Source: Bubalus kerabau | Taxonomy: Eukaryota; Chordata; Mammalia; Artiodactyla; Bovidae | Assembly (NCBI RefSeq): GCF_029407905.1 | Contig: NC_073625.1 | Coordinates: forward strand, 172,628,240 to 172,692,239 | Length of the DNA: 64,000 nt | Reading direction: 5' to 3' | In this document: positions 45,647 through 56,801 of the stretch, in pieces | How the letters are laid out: every line of letters starts with the position of its first letter | Position numbering within the stretch: position 1 is the stretch's first letter | Made by a program: the position numbers and the translations under genes | Notes under the pieces: generated by a model | The model's input: the letters and a program-made list of their open reading frames with translations, nothing else | What the model was told of the DNA's origin: nothing | Database searches by the model: none

Positions 45647-45848
45647 CCCTAGTAGCTCAGTCAGTAAATCATCTGCCTGCAATGCAGGAGACCTGGGTTT
45701 GATTCCTGGGTTGGGAAGATCCCCTGGGGAAGGAAATGGCAACCCACTCCAGTATCCTTGCATGGAGAATCCTATGGATAGAGGAGCCTGGCAGGCTACC
45801 GTCCATAGGTTCGCAAGAGTAGGACAAGATTTAGCAAATAAACCAGTA
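45647..45848 (+). mobile_element. Bov-tA SINE
   Basis: Sense copy starting a few bases after the antisense copy, giving a head-to-head inverted pair. Confidence 0.92.
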
Positions 45849-45879
45849 CCACCAGGGAAGCTCTTATCTTCCTAAGCAA

Positions 45880-46190
45880 TACTCAAAACTCAGAAGACAT
45901 TATGGGAAAATATGGACAGACTTGATACAATAAAAAATAAAATTTCTGTATGACAAGCAACTGACAAAGAAAAAGTATTTTCAGAGTATCTATCAGAAAA
46001 GAGTTAATGTCCATAATATATTAAAATGCTCCTATAAATCAATAAGAAGATGCAACCAAAATAAAACTGATAAAGTCCTAAGTAGGTAATTAACAGAAAA
46101 AGAAATCCAAATGATTAATAGGCATATGAGTAGATGCTTGAACTTGTTGGCAAGGAGACAAATGCATTTATATATATACATAAGCTCGAT
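45880..46190 (+). mobile_element. L1 ORF2 C-terminal fragment
   Basis: aatttctgtatgacaagcaa, gttaatgtccataatatatt and ctcctataaatcaataagaa are the familiar tail of L1 ORF2. Frames are broken. Confidence 0.7.
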
Positions 46191-46199
46191 GTGCTTCTC

Positions 46200-46495
46200 T
46201 AGTCCCTGTAACCTTGCGTCAGGTGGTTTCTTGGCCACTCCTCCCTCTATTAGCAACTGTTGATCAGCCGTTTGGAACTCAGGAAAGGTCATGGAGGCTG
46301 GAGTCTCGCCTGGTGTCTGGACTTACTGAGGTTCAGGTTCTTTGTCTCTCAGCACAGAAGGACTTCAGTGAGAGGCCAAGTAATAGGCAAGAAATAGATT
46401 TATTAACATAGGATGCTTGTAAGAGATACAAACTGGCAGGCAAGCAAGCTCTGCCTGGCTTGAATATTCTTGATTGTAGGTTCCCCCTTTTATCT
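46200..46495 (-). mobile_element. possible LTR fragment, antisense
   Basis: On the minus strand a poly(A) signal AATAAA (about 46396-46401) is followed by a region with agacaaagaacctgaacctc that resembles the R-U5 of a ruminant ERV1 LTR. There is no clear TG...CA boundary and no flanking viral genes. Confidence 0.35.
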
Positions 46496-48832
46496 CTTTA
46501 AATACATCACACCACTCCATTCTGGCCTGCAGAGTTTCTGCTGAGAAGTTAGCTGATAGACTGATGGGAGTTCCCTTGCCCATAGTTTGTGGCTTTTCTC
46601 TTACTGCTTTCAATATTTTCTTTACCTTTAATTTTTGTCATTTTAATTACAGCGTGTCTTGGTGTGGTCTCTTTTGGGTTGATCCTTTTTGGGACTCTCT
46701 GTGCTTCTTGAACTTGATTGTCTGTTTCCTTTCCCATGTTAGGGAAGTTTTCAGCTATTATGTGTTCAAGGATGTTTTCTGTTCCTTTCTCTCTTCTTCT
46801 GGGATCTTTATAGAAATGTTTGTATGCTTGGCGTTGTCTCAGAGACCTCTTAAATTGTTCTCATTTCTTTTTTTTTCTTTTCTCTGTTCAATTTCAGCAT
46901 TTCCACTACTCTGTCTTCCAGCTTGCTGATCCGTTCCTCTGTACCATCTACTTTGATCCCTTCTAGTGTACTTTTAATTTCAATTATTCTTCATCTGTTT
47001 CTTCTTTATATTTTCTCTTTGTTAATAACTTCTCATGTCTCACTCTGCTCACCCAATCTTCTCCCTAGTTTTTGGAACATCTTTATAATCATTACCTTGA
47101 ACTATCGGGTAGATTGCCTATCTCTACTTAGTTCTTCTTCTGGGGTTTTGTCTTCTTCCTTCATTTAGAACATATTCCTCTATTGCCTCTGTTGGCCTAA
47201 TTTTTTGGAGAAGTGGCTTCTTGTAGATGCCCTATGAGTCCCAACAGCACACTGCCCTCTTGTCACCAGACCTATATTCTAGGAGTGCTCCCCATTTGGT
47301 CTATGCCTTCTTTGGGGACATGCTGACTACTGTGGGTGGTCTTGTAGGCATGGCTGGTCCCTGATCTGGTTAGTTGCCAGGTCCTACTTTGTGTAGAGGC
47401 TGCTGGCTGTGGGGGCCTGGTGGGTCTGGGGACTAGTCCTGGCCCCTGGTAGGTGGGGTCAGGTTCTGGGGTGCATGACTGCAGAGCTGTGGGTGCGGGA
47501 TCTAGTATTGGCCTGCTGCTGGGTGTGGCCAGTTCCTGATATAAGGTGTCCCAAAGCTAGTGTTGGCACACTGGTGAGTGTGGCTCAATCCCAGGGCAGC
47601 TGGGTGAGGGGTCTAATTTGTCTCAGATCTGTCATCCATCTGCTGGTGGGCAAGGCCAGGGTCCAGGGTGGGGGTAGGGTGTCCTAGGGCTGGTGTGGTC
47701 TGCTGGTGGGCTGGACTAGGACCCAGGGGGTCTTGGGACTGGTGTTGGCCTGCGGATGGGTGGGCTGGGTCCTGGTACAGCAAGCTGCAGGGCTGTGGCA
47801 GTCCTGGGACTAGCATCCACCCACTGCTGAGTAAGGCCACTTCCTGGGGCTAGTACCAGCCCACTAGGACAGAGCTGCACCCTAGGGTCTCTGGTTGCAG
47901 AGCCTGGGGTCCTTGAGCTGGTTTTTGGCCTATTAGTGGGTGAAGCTGGGGCCCAGGGGGTCCTAGGGCTGGTGTCTACCTACTGGTGGCTGAGGCCAGT
48001 CCTTGGGCTAATGCCAGCCCATTGGTGGATGGAACCAGATCCCAGGGTCTCTGGCTGTGTGGTCCTAAGGCTAATGCTGATGCACTGGTGTTCAGGGCCA
48101 GGTCCAGGGCTCCCTGGTGTGTGGGGCTGAGTTAGGGTGGCTGTGTGCTCAGGGAGTCTTAAGGCAGCATGCCTGCTGGTAGCTGAGACTGTCAAATGCC
48201 AGTGGGCAGGGCTGAGTCCTGGTGCTAATCCTGTCAGTGACAGGATTCCAAATGACATTTGTCAGCTCCAGTGTCCTTGTGGTAGACAGTGCTCCCCAAA
48301 ATGGCTGCTACCACTGTCTATGTCTCCAGGGTGAACTCCTATTGCTGTGCCTCTCTGGGAGGCTCTTAAGATCTGACCCAGGCTCATTGCAAATTCTCAT
48401 TTCTGTCCTGAGTTCTGGAGCGTGTGAGATATTGTGTGTGCCCTTTAAGAGTCTTTAATTCCCCCAGCCCTCTGGCTCTCCCACACTTGTCTTCAAAGCC
48501 AAACTTTTTGAGGCCTTGTCTTCCTGGTGCAGAACCCCTAGTTTGGGGACCCGATGTGGGGCTCAAACCCCTCGCTCCTTGGGTGGGCAGATATGATTAT
48601 GCTTCAGTTTGTGGGTTGCCCACCTGGGTCTTAACTAATGTTTCCGCTCCTCTTACCTATCACATTGTGGTTCCTTCCTTATATCTTTAGTTGTAGAAGA
48701 TCTTTTCTGCTGGTCTTCCAGTCTTTCTCAACAATAGTTACTCTGTAAATAATTATATCAATAATTCTGATGTGCCTGTGGGACGAGGTTGGCTCAAGGT
48801 CTTCCTACTCTGCCTTCTTGGACTCTAATGAA
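46495..48832 (-). mobile_element. L1 5' end (5' UTR and beginning of the element), antisense
   Basis: Read on the minus strand it starts near 48832 with ccaagaaggcagagtagg, the ancestral L1M-type start, continues through gaaagactggaagaccagca and ggcacacacaatatctcaca, then a long GC-rich part with repeated ccagccctaggacccc-like phrases (about 48200 to 47400). It ends in the stretch whose plus-strand complement reads gttttcagctattatgtgtt. No intact ORF1 is present. The hydrophobic plus-strand frame at 46564-46929 is antisense L1 sequence and not a gene. Confidence 0.75.
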
Positions 48833-48899
48833 GTTTACCATCACCCAGATACTTTTAAAAAGCTTCTCACTCACATAATTTCAATGTGTGGTCAAGGGT

Positions 48900-49395
48900 A
48901 AGAAACACTACTCTAAAATAGTGCTAACCCAAAGTGTGGTACACGGACAAGCAGCATCAGCATTACCTGCTGCTGCTGCTAAGTCACTTCAGCCATGTCT
49001 GACTCTGTGCAACCCCATAGATGGCAGCCCACCAGGCTCCCCTGTCCCTGGGATTCTCCAGGCAAGAACACTGGAGTGGTTGCCATTTCCTTCTCCAATG
49101 CATGAAAGTGAAACGTGAAAGTGAAGTCGCTCAGCCGTGTCCGCCTCTTCGCGACCCCATAGACCGCAGCCTACCAGGCTCCTCCGTCCATGAGATTTTC
49201 CAGGCAAGAGTACTGGAGTGGGGTGCCATTGCCTTCTCCGTCAGCATTACCTAAGAGCCCATTAAAAATGCAAGTCATTGAGGTCCCTTTCAGACCCATT
49301 GAATTAGAATGGGCTAGTGCTCAGGAATCTGTTTTAATAAGCCTTTCAGGTGATTCTGATGCATGTTCAAGTTGGAGAACTCAGAAACATCTCTT
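48900..49395 (-). mobile_element. MER5A hAT element split by BOV-A2
   Basis: aacccaaagtgtggtacacg on the left and aaaaatgcaagtcattgagg, caggtgattctgatgcatgt on the right are one antisense MER5A. Confidence 0.75.
48968..49240 (-). mobile_element. BOV-A2 SINE inside MER5A
   Basis: Antisense full-length dimer, bracketed by a perfect tcagcattacc at 48957-48967 and 49241-49251. Confidence 0.97.
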
Positions 49396-49422
49396 CAAGC
49401 TTTATTGTATCACAGAGCTTTC

Positions 49423-49575
49423 TATGCTCAGTTGCTAAATTGTGTCCAATTCTCTGTGACCCCATGGACTGTAGCCTGCCAGGCTCCTCTGTCCAAGGGA
49501 TTTCCCAGGCAAGAATACTGGAGTCGGTTGCCATTTCTTCCTCCAGGAGATCTTCCTGACCCAGGGATCAAACCC
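49423..49575 (-). mobile_element. Bov-tA SINE, head missing
   Basis: Antisense BovA part (ctatgctcagttgctaaatt to cccagggatcaaaccctgca). Its tRNA head is cut off where the next SINE begins. Confidence 0.88.
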
Positions 49576-50040
49576 TGCACCTCCTGGTGGCTCAGTGGTA
49601 AAGAATCTGCCTGCCAATTCAGGAGACATAGGAGATTCGGGTTCAATCCCTGAGAAAGGAAGATCCCCTGGAGGAGGAAATGGCAACCCACTCCAGTATT
49701 CTTGCCTGGGAAATCCTATGGACAGAGGAACCTGGCGGGCTACAGTCCATAGGGTTGCAAAGAGTCGAATATGCCTGCTGCTGCTGCTGCTAAGTCGCTT
49801 CAGTCGTGTCCGACTCTGCGACCCCAGAGACGGCAGACCACCAGGCTCCCCCATCCCTGGGATTCTCCAGGCAAGAACACTGGAGTGGGTTGCCATTTCC
49901 TTCTCCAATGCATGAAAGTGAAAAGAGAAAGTGAAGTCGCTCAGTCATGTCCAACTCTTAGCGACCTACCAGGCTCCTCCGCCCATGGGATTTGCCAGGC
50001 AAGAGTACTGGAGTGGGGTGCCATTGAGCCTGAGCACACA
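49576..50040 (+). mobile_element. Bov-tA SINE, split near its tail
   Basis: Sense head and BovA part at 49576-49772; the tail gagcctgagcacacac resumes at 50027 after a BOV-A2. Confidence 0.85.
49773..50026 (-). mobile_element. BOV-A2 SINE dimer
   Basis: Antisense dimer with a GCT tail at 49775-49790 and about 14 bp missing in the left half of the second monomer (gaccccatggactgcag replaced by gac). Confidence 0.93.
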
Positions 50041-51049
50041 CAAAAAATAATGGTTGCAAATGCAGATAATCCTTACCATTTGAACACATTTGATATAATC
50101 TTAGGGTCATACTTCAGACCTTAGCAATGTAAATGCCAATAATTCATTACTGAGATAGAAATCTCCTGGACACATACAAAAATACTCCATGTCATTTCTG
50201 AATTATCTCTAAATACAATGGAGTCCTACTCCTGTAATACAGCTTTAGTAGATGTACACATGGATAGGAAGACAAATAGTTTACATTTAAGTTTCTTCAA
50301 TATTTTAAGTTCCTTTATAAGAACAGGGTGTTTTTTTGATAATGCACTTTTTCAATGTTTCTCTTAAATGGATTTAATAGAATTAAACTAATTCATTAAT
50401 GCAGCTTGGCTGTATAGAATCACTTGTTCTGCATTATTAAGTTTCAGAATGTTGACTTGTGGTTACGTTGGTCTGTTACTTGAGGCTTTATCCAATGAAA
50501 ACCAACAGACATGTGCCCCTTCTTACCCACTAAACTGACAATATTCAACACATGGTCAAGCTACTGAAGCACAGGAATGGCATAATCACATTCAGGTTTT
50601 AGAAAGATGCTCTGTCTGCTGTGTAGAACAATTCCAAACAGGACTGGCATCGCCTAGGAGCAAAGTTTTAAAAACCATTAAAAATGAAAATTACTAAGTA
50701 GTAAAAAAAGAAATAACTTTAAAATTTTTTAAGAAATGAAAGTTATTAAAAATAATTTGAAATGTGAATCTGTGTGTGCGTATGTACCAAGGAGGTGTGT
50801 ATTGAAGTCCATTCAGTTGTAGAAAAGAACTTGTAAAAATGTTTATATTCCTTAAGCTCGTTTCTTTAAGATTTCTATTTTAGTATATACAGTAAAATCC
50901 TGAGAAAACAGAATTTAAAACAAAAAGTCCACTGCATTTCAATGGAACTTGCTAAGGTAAGCAGCCAGGAGTTTGGTTTGGGCATCTGACAAAAGTTCAT
51001 CTTGGTCTCATTTAGGTTGTTGTGCCACCTGGTGGTCATTTCTCACTGT
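50041..51049. other. no gene recognised
   Basis: AT-rich sequence. A stretch near 50560-50650 resembles the tail of an old mammalian repeat but is too diverged to assign. Confidence 0.4.
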
Positions 51050-51060
51050 AGTTTAATCAC

Positions 51061-51264
51061 GTGAAAGTGTTAGTTGCTCAGTTGTGTCAGACTCTTTGCA
51101 ACCCCAGGGACTGTAGCCCCCTAGGGTCCTCTGTCCATGGAATTCTCCAGGCAGGAATACTGGAGTGGGTTGCCATTCACTTCTCCTGATCTTCCTGACC
51201 CAGGGATCGAACCAGCATCTCCTGTACTGGCAGGCAGATTCTTTACTGTCTGAGCCAACAGGGA
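51061..51264 (-). mobile_element. Bov-tA SINE
   Basis: Antisense full-length copy flanked by agtttaatcac (51050-51060) and agtttagtcac (51265-51275). Confidence 0.95.
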
Positions 51265-51275
51265 AGTTTAGTCAC

Positions 51276-51820
51276 AGTGGGGACAATTCTATAATTATTA
51301 TAGAATAATAGTATACACAGGCTGGCTGAAACTTCCAGGACATTGGTAGGTGTCCTGTTGTCAATTGACCTGAGATTCTGGGTTAGGAAACCAAGGTCCC
51401 AAGGACGCAGGAACCCACTCACGTCAGCTTCTCTGCTTCCTGCTTCTCTCCCTACACATTCCACTACCCCAAATGAGACAGAGGGGGAGACGATGAGAGG
51501 AAGACAAGAAGCAATCAATAGCTGAATTATGTCCCTGTATATTGGAATATAGCACTAAATATATGTGGCTAATAAATATGTATATGTCAGTGTACCTACT
51601 TTAAATGTTTTCAATAATACTGTTGAAGAGCAAAAAAAGTTGGAACACTTCAGTGAGGAGAATAGATTGTAGAAAAAACAAGCTCAAGGGAAGAAAGACA
51701 AGCAAGAATGTCATTGAAGTAATTTGGGCATAAGATATCCGATGCTCTGAAACTAGAATGGCAATACAGCACTGGGACTGGGAGAGAAGTGGATGGGTTT
51801 GACACTTACAGGAGGTAGAA
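51276..51820. other. no gene recognised
   Basis: Nothing supported. The minus-strand frame at 51243-51518 overlaps the SINE edge and has no domain. Confidence 0.4.
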
Positions 51821-51836
51821 TTGAGTCCTTACCATT

Positions 51837-52110
51837 GCTGTGCTATGCTAAGTCACTTCAGTCGTGTCCGACTCTGTGCGACCCCATAGACGGCAGCCCA
51901 CCAGGCTCCCCTGTCCCTGGGATTCTCCAGGCAAGAACACTGGAGTGGGTTGCCATTTCCTTCTCCAATGCATGAAAGTGAAAAGTGAAAGTGAAGTTGC
52001 TCAGTCATGTCCAAATCTTAGCGACCCCATGGATTGCAGCCTACCAGGCTCCTCCGTCCATGGGATTTTCCAAGCAAGAGTACTGGAGTGGGGTGCCATT
52101 GCCTTCTCCG
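51837..52110 (-). mobile_element. BOV-A2 SINE dimer
   Basis: Antisense dimer flanked by a perfect ccttaccatt at 51827-51836 and 52111-52120. Confidence 0.97.
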
Positions 52111-52317
52111 CCTTACCATTAAGAGACACAAAATAAAGTGTTTACAGATAACTTGATGAGTTGTCTGAGATTTTCCTTAAAATAATCCAATTAGAGAGAG
52201 AGGAAACAAGAGGGGTGGTTATAGATGAAACAAAGGCTGGCCATATGCTGATAGTTGTTGAGTTGAGTGATGGTCATGGCGGGGGGGTGGGGGGCGCTTT
52301 TCTTATCCTACTCTGTC

Positions 52318-52676
52318 TCAGTTCAGGTCAGTCGCTTCGTTGTATCTGACTCTTTGTGACCCCATGGACTGCAGCACGCCAGGCCTCCCTGGCCATCACC
52401 AACTCCTGGAGTTTACTCAAACCCATGTCCATTGAGTCGGTGATGCCATCCAACCATCTCATCCTCTGTTGTCCCCTTCTCCTCCCACCTTCAATCTTTC
52501 CCAACATTAGGGTCTTTTCTAATGAGTCAGTTCTTCGCATTAGGTGGCCAAAGTATTGGAGTTTCAGCTTCAGCATCAGTCCTTTCAATGAATACTCAGG
52601 CCTGATTTCCTTTAGGATGGACTGGTTGGATCTCCTTGCAGTCCAAGGGACTCTCAAGAGTCTTCTCCAACACCAC
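52318..52676 (-). mobile_element. BovB LINE 3' end
   Basis: Antisense, from ctcagttcaggtcagtcgct to gactctcaagagtcttctcc. It encodes the degraded C-terminal BovB peptide (SNQSILKEI, LKLQYFGHLM) on the minus strand. A G-rich run (52279-52297) lies just to its left. Confidence 0.92.
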
Positions 52677-52689
52677 TACTTTTGTGTAT

Positions 52690-53175
52690 AGTTGAAAATT
52701 GCCATAATAAAAATGTAAACAAAAATAAAATGCCTGGGAAAAATTCAAGAAAAAAATGCAGCAGAAAGGTAGACATATGACATATAAAGTTCAGAGAGCC
52801 ATCTGAACAGAAGGAAGAATTTGGGAGAGGTCAGTAGGTCACTTAAATACAACAAATGTTAAATTTATCATGATTAATCCTATTAAAAGAAAACCTTCAC
52901 AGAAGTGCTGAAACCTTATAATTTCATTCCTTTCTATCCCTATCCAGAGGTACTACTCTCCAAGAGTTGATGTATATCCTTCCCAACCATGTTTCTATAC
53001 TTTTATCAGACATGTATGTATACATGATTTACTCACACAAAGTCTGGTTTTAAAATGTAGTGATTTAATATTGTTATGTATCTCTTTGCAATTTGCTTTT
53101 TTTCACTTATTATCTTCAGAATTCATACTTCATTTTACCTAAGAAATGGTATTCTTGAATAAAGTTGTATATACA
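52690..53175. other. no gene recognised
   Basis: AT-rich sequence, partly perhaps old L1, not assignable. Confidence 0.35.
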
Positions 53176-53179
53176 GTGC

Positions 53180-53722
53180 ACATTAGATAAAGAAGTTGTA
53201 TATACAATATACAATGGAATATTATTCAGCCATAAAAAGGAATGAAATAGAGTCAGTTGTAGCGAGGTGGATGAACCTAGAGTCTGTCACACAGAACGAA
53301 GTCAGAAAGAGAAAAACAAATACCATATATTATGTATGGACTCTAGAAAAATGGTACGGATGAACATATTTGCAGGGCAGAACAGAGATGCAGACGCAGA
53401 GAATGGACTTGTGGACACAGAGGGGAAAGGAGACAGCAGGACGAATTGGGAGAGTAGCCCTGACATACATACACTACTTTGCGTACAATAGACAGCTAGT
53501 GGGGAGCTGCTCTATAGCACAGGGAGCTCAGTTTGGTGCTCTGTGATGACCTAGAGGGGAGGGATAAGGGGTAGGTGGGATGAAGGCTCAAGAGGGAGGG
53601 GATATATATATATATACACTTATAGCTGATTCACTTTGTTGTGCAGCAGAAACTAATACCACACTGTAAAGCAATTATCCGTCAATTAAAAACTTTTTAA
53701 AAGAACAGAAAAATGGTATTTT
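53180..53722 (+). mobile_element. artiodactyl L1 ORF2 end and 3' UTR
   Basis: ggaatattattcagccataa, gaaaaatggtacggatgaac, gacttgtggacacagagggg and tatagcacagggagctcag, then an A-rich end. Same subfamily as 26350-27040. Confidence 0.88.
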
Positions 53723-53735
53723 GCTGTAGGATACT

Positions 53736-54008
53736 GCTGCTGCTGCTAAGTTGCTTCAGTTGTGTCCGACTCTGTGCGACCCCATAGACGGCAGCCCACC
53801 AGGCTCCCCCGTCCCTGGGATTCTCCAGGCAAGAACACTGGAGTAGGTTGCCATTTCCTTCTCCAATGCATGAAAGTGAAAAGGGAAAGTGAAGTCGCTC
53901 AGTCGTGTCTGACTCTTAGCGACCCCATGGACTGCAGCCCACCAGGCTCCTCCGTCCATGGGACTTTCCAGGCAAGAGTACTGGAGTGGGGTGCCATTGC
54001 CCTCTCTG
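53736..54008 (-). mobile_element. BOV-A2 SINE dimer
   Basis: Antisense dimer with flanks gctgtaggatact (53723-53735) and gctgtaggacact (54009-54021). Confidence 0.96.
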
Positions 54009-54029
54009 GCTGTAGGACACTACCACCTC

Positions 54030-54185
54030 TTTAGTATTTACTGTAATTTTACAAGATAGGTATTATTAATCTTATTTTATAGATGAAAAACAAGTAAGAG
54101 AGGTTAAGTAACTTTACTGAACAACTTTATAGTTTTCTAGCAGATGAAAAGAGAACTTGCACAAGGCCTCAAAGCCTAATCCCAT
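54030..54185 (-). repeat. MIR SINE, antisense
   Basis: gataggtattattaatctta, atagatgaaaaacaagtaag and gaggttaagtaactttactg. Confidence 0.65.
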
Positions 54186-54454
54186 ATTCTTCCCACTATA
54201 GCATTCCACTTTTTTTTTTTAAATAAGACTAAAATTTAATCTTAAACTTGTACAAAACAGTTACTGGCTCTACATCTCCCTCTGCAAATACCACCTTTAG
54301 CAAAATATCATACAATGAACTGTCCTGTAAGTGAATTTTTGTGATAAACCAAGAATATGTTGACTTTGTTAAAGGACTTTCATTAAGAATGGTATACCCC
54401 TTTGGTGAGGCCTGCTGTGTTCTTTCTCTCAATTTCTTTTTATTTTAATGTTTA

Positions 54455-54622
54455 TTTTTATTACTTAAAAAAATTTTTAACCTGAGTATAGTTGATTTAC
54501 AACTATTTACAAACAGCAAAGTGAATCAGTTATACATATACATATATCCATTCTTTTTTTTTTTGCAAGATTCTTTTCCCATGCAGGCCATTACAGAGTA
54601 TTGAGTAGAGTTCCCTGTGAAG
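54455..54622 (-). mobile_element. L1 3' end, antisense
   Basis: gtatagttgatttacaacta, gtgaatcagttatacatata and ttacagagtattgagtagag are the reverse complement of an artiodactyl L1 3' UTR. Confidence 0.75.
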
Positions 54623-54624
54623 CA

Positions 54625-54880
54625 TTCTACTATTTTACAAATATTTAGTACAAACCAATTATGTACCAGGCACTGTTTTAGATCCTGGGATATCTCAGCA
54701 GTGAATAAAACAGAAAAAATCCTGCTCTCAAGGAGCTTATACTCTAATTGGAGGAGACAGCTAATAAAATAGTATAAAATTTGGTTCTATGTGTCATGAA
54801 GAAATAAGTCAGGATAGAGGAGAAAAGAGTGAGTTTAAGTGTGCTAGTGTATATGAAGCTCTCAGGTGATATTTCAGCAT
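54625..54880 (+). repeat. old mammalian repeat, family unresolved
   Basis: ttatgtaccaggcactgttt, cctgctctcaaggagcttat and ggaggagacagctaataaaa form a very common mammalian motif series. Related pieces appear near 26150-26290, 34770-34910 and 35595-35830. Confidence 0.45.
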
Positions 54881-54889
54881 GAAAGAAGT

Positions 54890-55788
54890 CAAGTCAGTTC
54901 AGTCGCTCAGTCGTGTCCGACTCTTTACGACCCCATGAACCGCAGTACGCCAGGCCTCCTTGTCCATCACCAACTCCTGGAGTCCACCCAAACCCATGTC
55001 CATTGAGTCGGTGATGCCATCCAACCATCTCATCCTCTGTCCTCCCCTTCTCCTCCTGCCCCCAATCTTTCCCAGCATCAGGGTCTTTTCAAATGAGTCA
55101 GATCTTTGCATCAGGTGGCCAAAGTATTGGAGTTTCAGCTTCAACATCAGTCCTTCCAATGAACACCCAGGACTGATCTCCTTTAGGATGGACTGGTTGG
55201 ATCTCCTTGCAGTCCAAGGGACTCTCAAGAGTCTTCTCCAACACCACAGTTTAAAAGCATCAATTCTTCGGTGCTCAGCTTTCTTTATAGTCCAACTCTC
55301 ACATCCATACATGACTACTGGAAAAACCATAGCCTTGCTAGATGGGCCTTTGTTGGCAAAGTAATGTCTCTGCTTTTTAATATGCTGTCTAGGTTGGTCA
55401 TAACTTTCCTTCTAAGAAGTAAGCGTCTTTTAATTTCATGGCTGCAATCACCATCTGCAGTGATTTTGGAGCCCAGAAAAATAAAGTCAGCCACTGTTTC
55501 CAGTTTCCCCATCTATTTGCCATGAAGTAACGGGACTGGATGCCATGATGTTCGTTATCTGAATGTTGAGCTTTAAGCCAACTTTTTTACTCTCCTTTTT
55601 CAATTTCATCAAGAGGCCCTTTAGTTCTTCTTCCCTTTCTGCCATAAGGGTGGTGTCATCTGCATATCTGAGGTTATTGATATTTCTCCTGGCAATCTTG
55701 ATTCCAGCTTGTGCTTCCTCCATCCCAGCGTTTCTCATGATGTACTCTGCATATAAGTTAAATAAGCAGGGTGACAAAGGGTGCAACA
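54890..55788 (-). pseudogene. BovB LINE 3' half with broken reverse transcriptase
   Basis: Antisense BovB from its ACTGA-type tail (54890) to a 5' truncation in the polymerase region (about 55788). Minus-strand frames show AEYIMRNAGMEEAQAGIKI, the YADDTTLMAE box and later VVMYGCESWTI and LKLQYFGHLM. The frame shifts just after SWQIDGET (about 55505-55512) and again near 55325, so there is no single reading frame. It keeps CGA where the copy at 7399-8220 has a TGA stop. No full target duplication was found. Confidence 0.92.
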
Positions 55789-55799
55789 AATGCAAAAAA

Positions 55800-56390
55800 T
55801 CCCGAGGCAGGAGTGTATTTGGCTGTCACTCCATCACTTTGAGTTTTTTTTTTTTTTAAGATACTGTATAATGATTATTCTCATTTGCTAAGTAACAAAT
55901 GTAAGCACACCGCACGCCTTGTGTGATCAAATACATAATTTTGACATGTTAACAGTCTCTTATTATGACCATTTTTCATAAACAAACTGGGTTGAGCTAG
56001 AAAATATCCACAGCCAAAAACCACTGATTTTACTTTAAAAATTAAATCACAGGTAATAGATGCCCGTAACGGTGACATAAATATATTAAATACATAGCAC
56101 TGTTGCTTACTTTATGAAACACAAATAAATACAATTCAACTCTCTTTTTCAATATTAAAAGTGCGAGAACCCTCAAGGAAACCTAAGAGAGACGTCTAGT
56201 TGGCGGGGGAGGGAGGGTGGTGAAATCTGCTGAAACAGAAAGGACAAGAAGGAGCCCAACTTCTGCCCCATAACTCTCAGAAAGGATGTCAAGAGTGGTA
56301 GAAAATGAGGAACCTGGGAGCGTGACTCCGAGGGGAGGAAACCGGCGATCTAATTCCGGGCCTTTAGCTGCTGAATTGCCTCAGTTTTCA
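55800..56390. other. no gene recognised
   Basis: Upstream flank of the ATR CpG island with a T run near 55846-55857. No repeats were recognised from 56160 to the island. Confidence 0.4.
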
Positions 56391-56574
56391 AGTTTCTGAT
56401 GCGAGGGATTCTGGGTTGGTCCCCACCACGCCCCTGTTGTCCCCAGATTCAGAAGTCTGGCTTCTCTGAGCCTCTGTGGCTGGGAGTGATAGAGCGGAGC
56501 AGCTAAAAACCAAAACTAGCAAATCTCGCCTGCCGGGCGCTCCAGGCTCAGAAAGAACCTTACCCGGGAAACCC

Positions 56575-56700
56575 GACCGGAGCGCGTCCCGCCCCTCGCC
56601 ACGCCCCCTCACGGCCGCCAGGCCTCCCCCGGGTCCTACGCGGAAACGAATCAGACCTAGAGAGCTGACCGGCCGCGGCTTCCGGGAGGAGTTTTGGGCC
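56575..56700 (+). promoter_or_regulatory. ATR: ATR core promoter (TATA-less, GC-box/ETS type)
   Basis: Seen: GC-box-like CCCGCCCC and CGCCCCC blocks at about 56588-56610 and an ETS-type CTTCCGGG at 56679-56686, with no TATA box at the usual spacing. This is the usual layout of a housekeeping CpG-island promoter with dispersed starts. The functional assignment is inferred from position directly upstream of ATR exon 1. Confidence 0.65.
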
Positions 56701-56801
56701 CCGCGAGTCTCCGTCGGGCGCCGCGCCTCCTCATCAGAGGTAGTTGTGGAGACGCCAGGAGCCCGCCTCGTAGTAATTGAAGAGTGCAGCGCGTCCTCAG
56801 A
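56690..56801 (+). other. ATR: ATR 5' untranslated region (approximate)
   Basis: The stretch just before the ATR start contains GGAGACGCC and related blocks that I recall from the mammalian ATR leader. It has an in-frame stop at 56778-56780 and no upstream ATG in good context close to the start. The 5' end is not defined by sequence and is placed just downstream of the ETS-like site, so treat that boundary as approximate. Confidence 0.6.

Noticed and set aside
46564..46929. Plus-strand 121-codon hydrophobic frame that looks like a membrane protein
   Set aside because: It is the antisense of L1 5'-region sequence; T-rich DNA encodes Phe/Leu by default.
49435..49908. 157-codon minus-strand frame
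   Set aside because: Composed of Bov-tA and BOV-A2 sequence.
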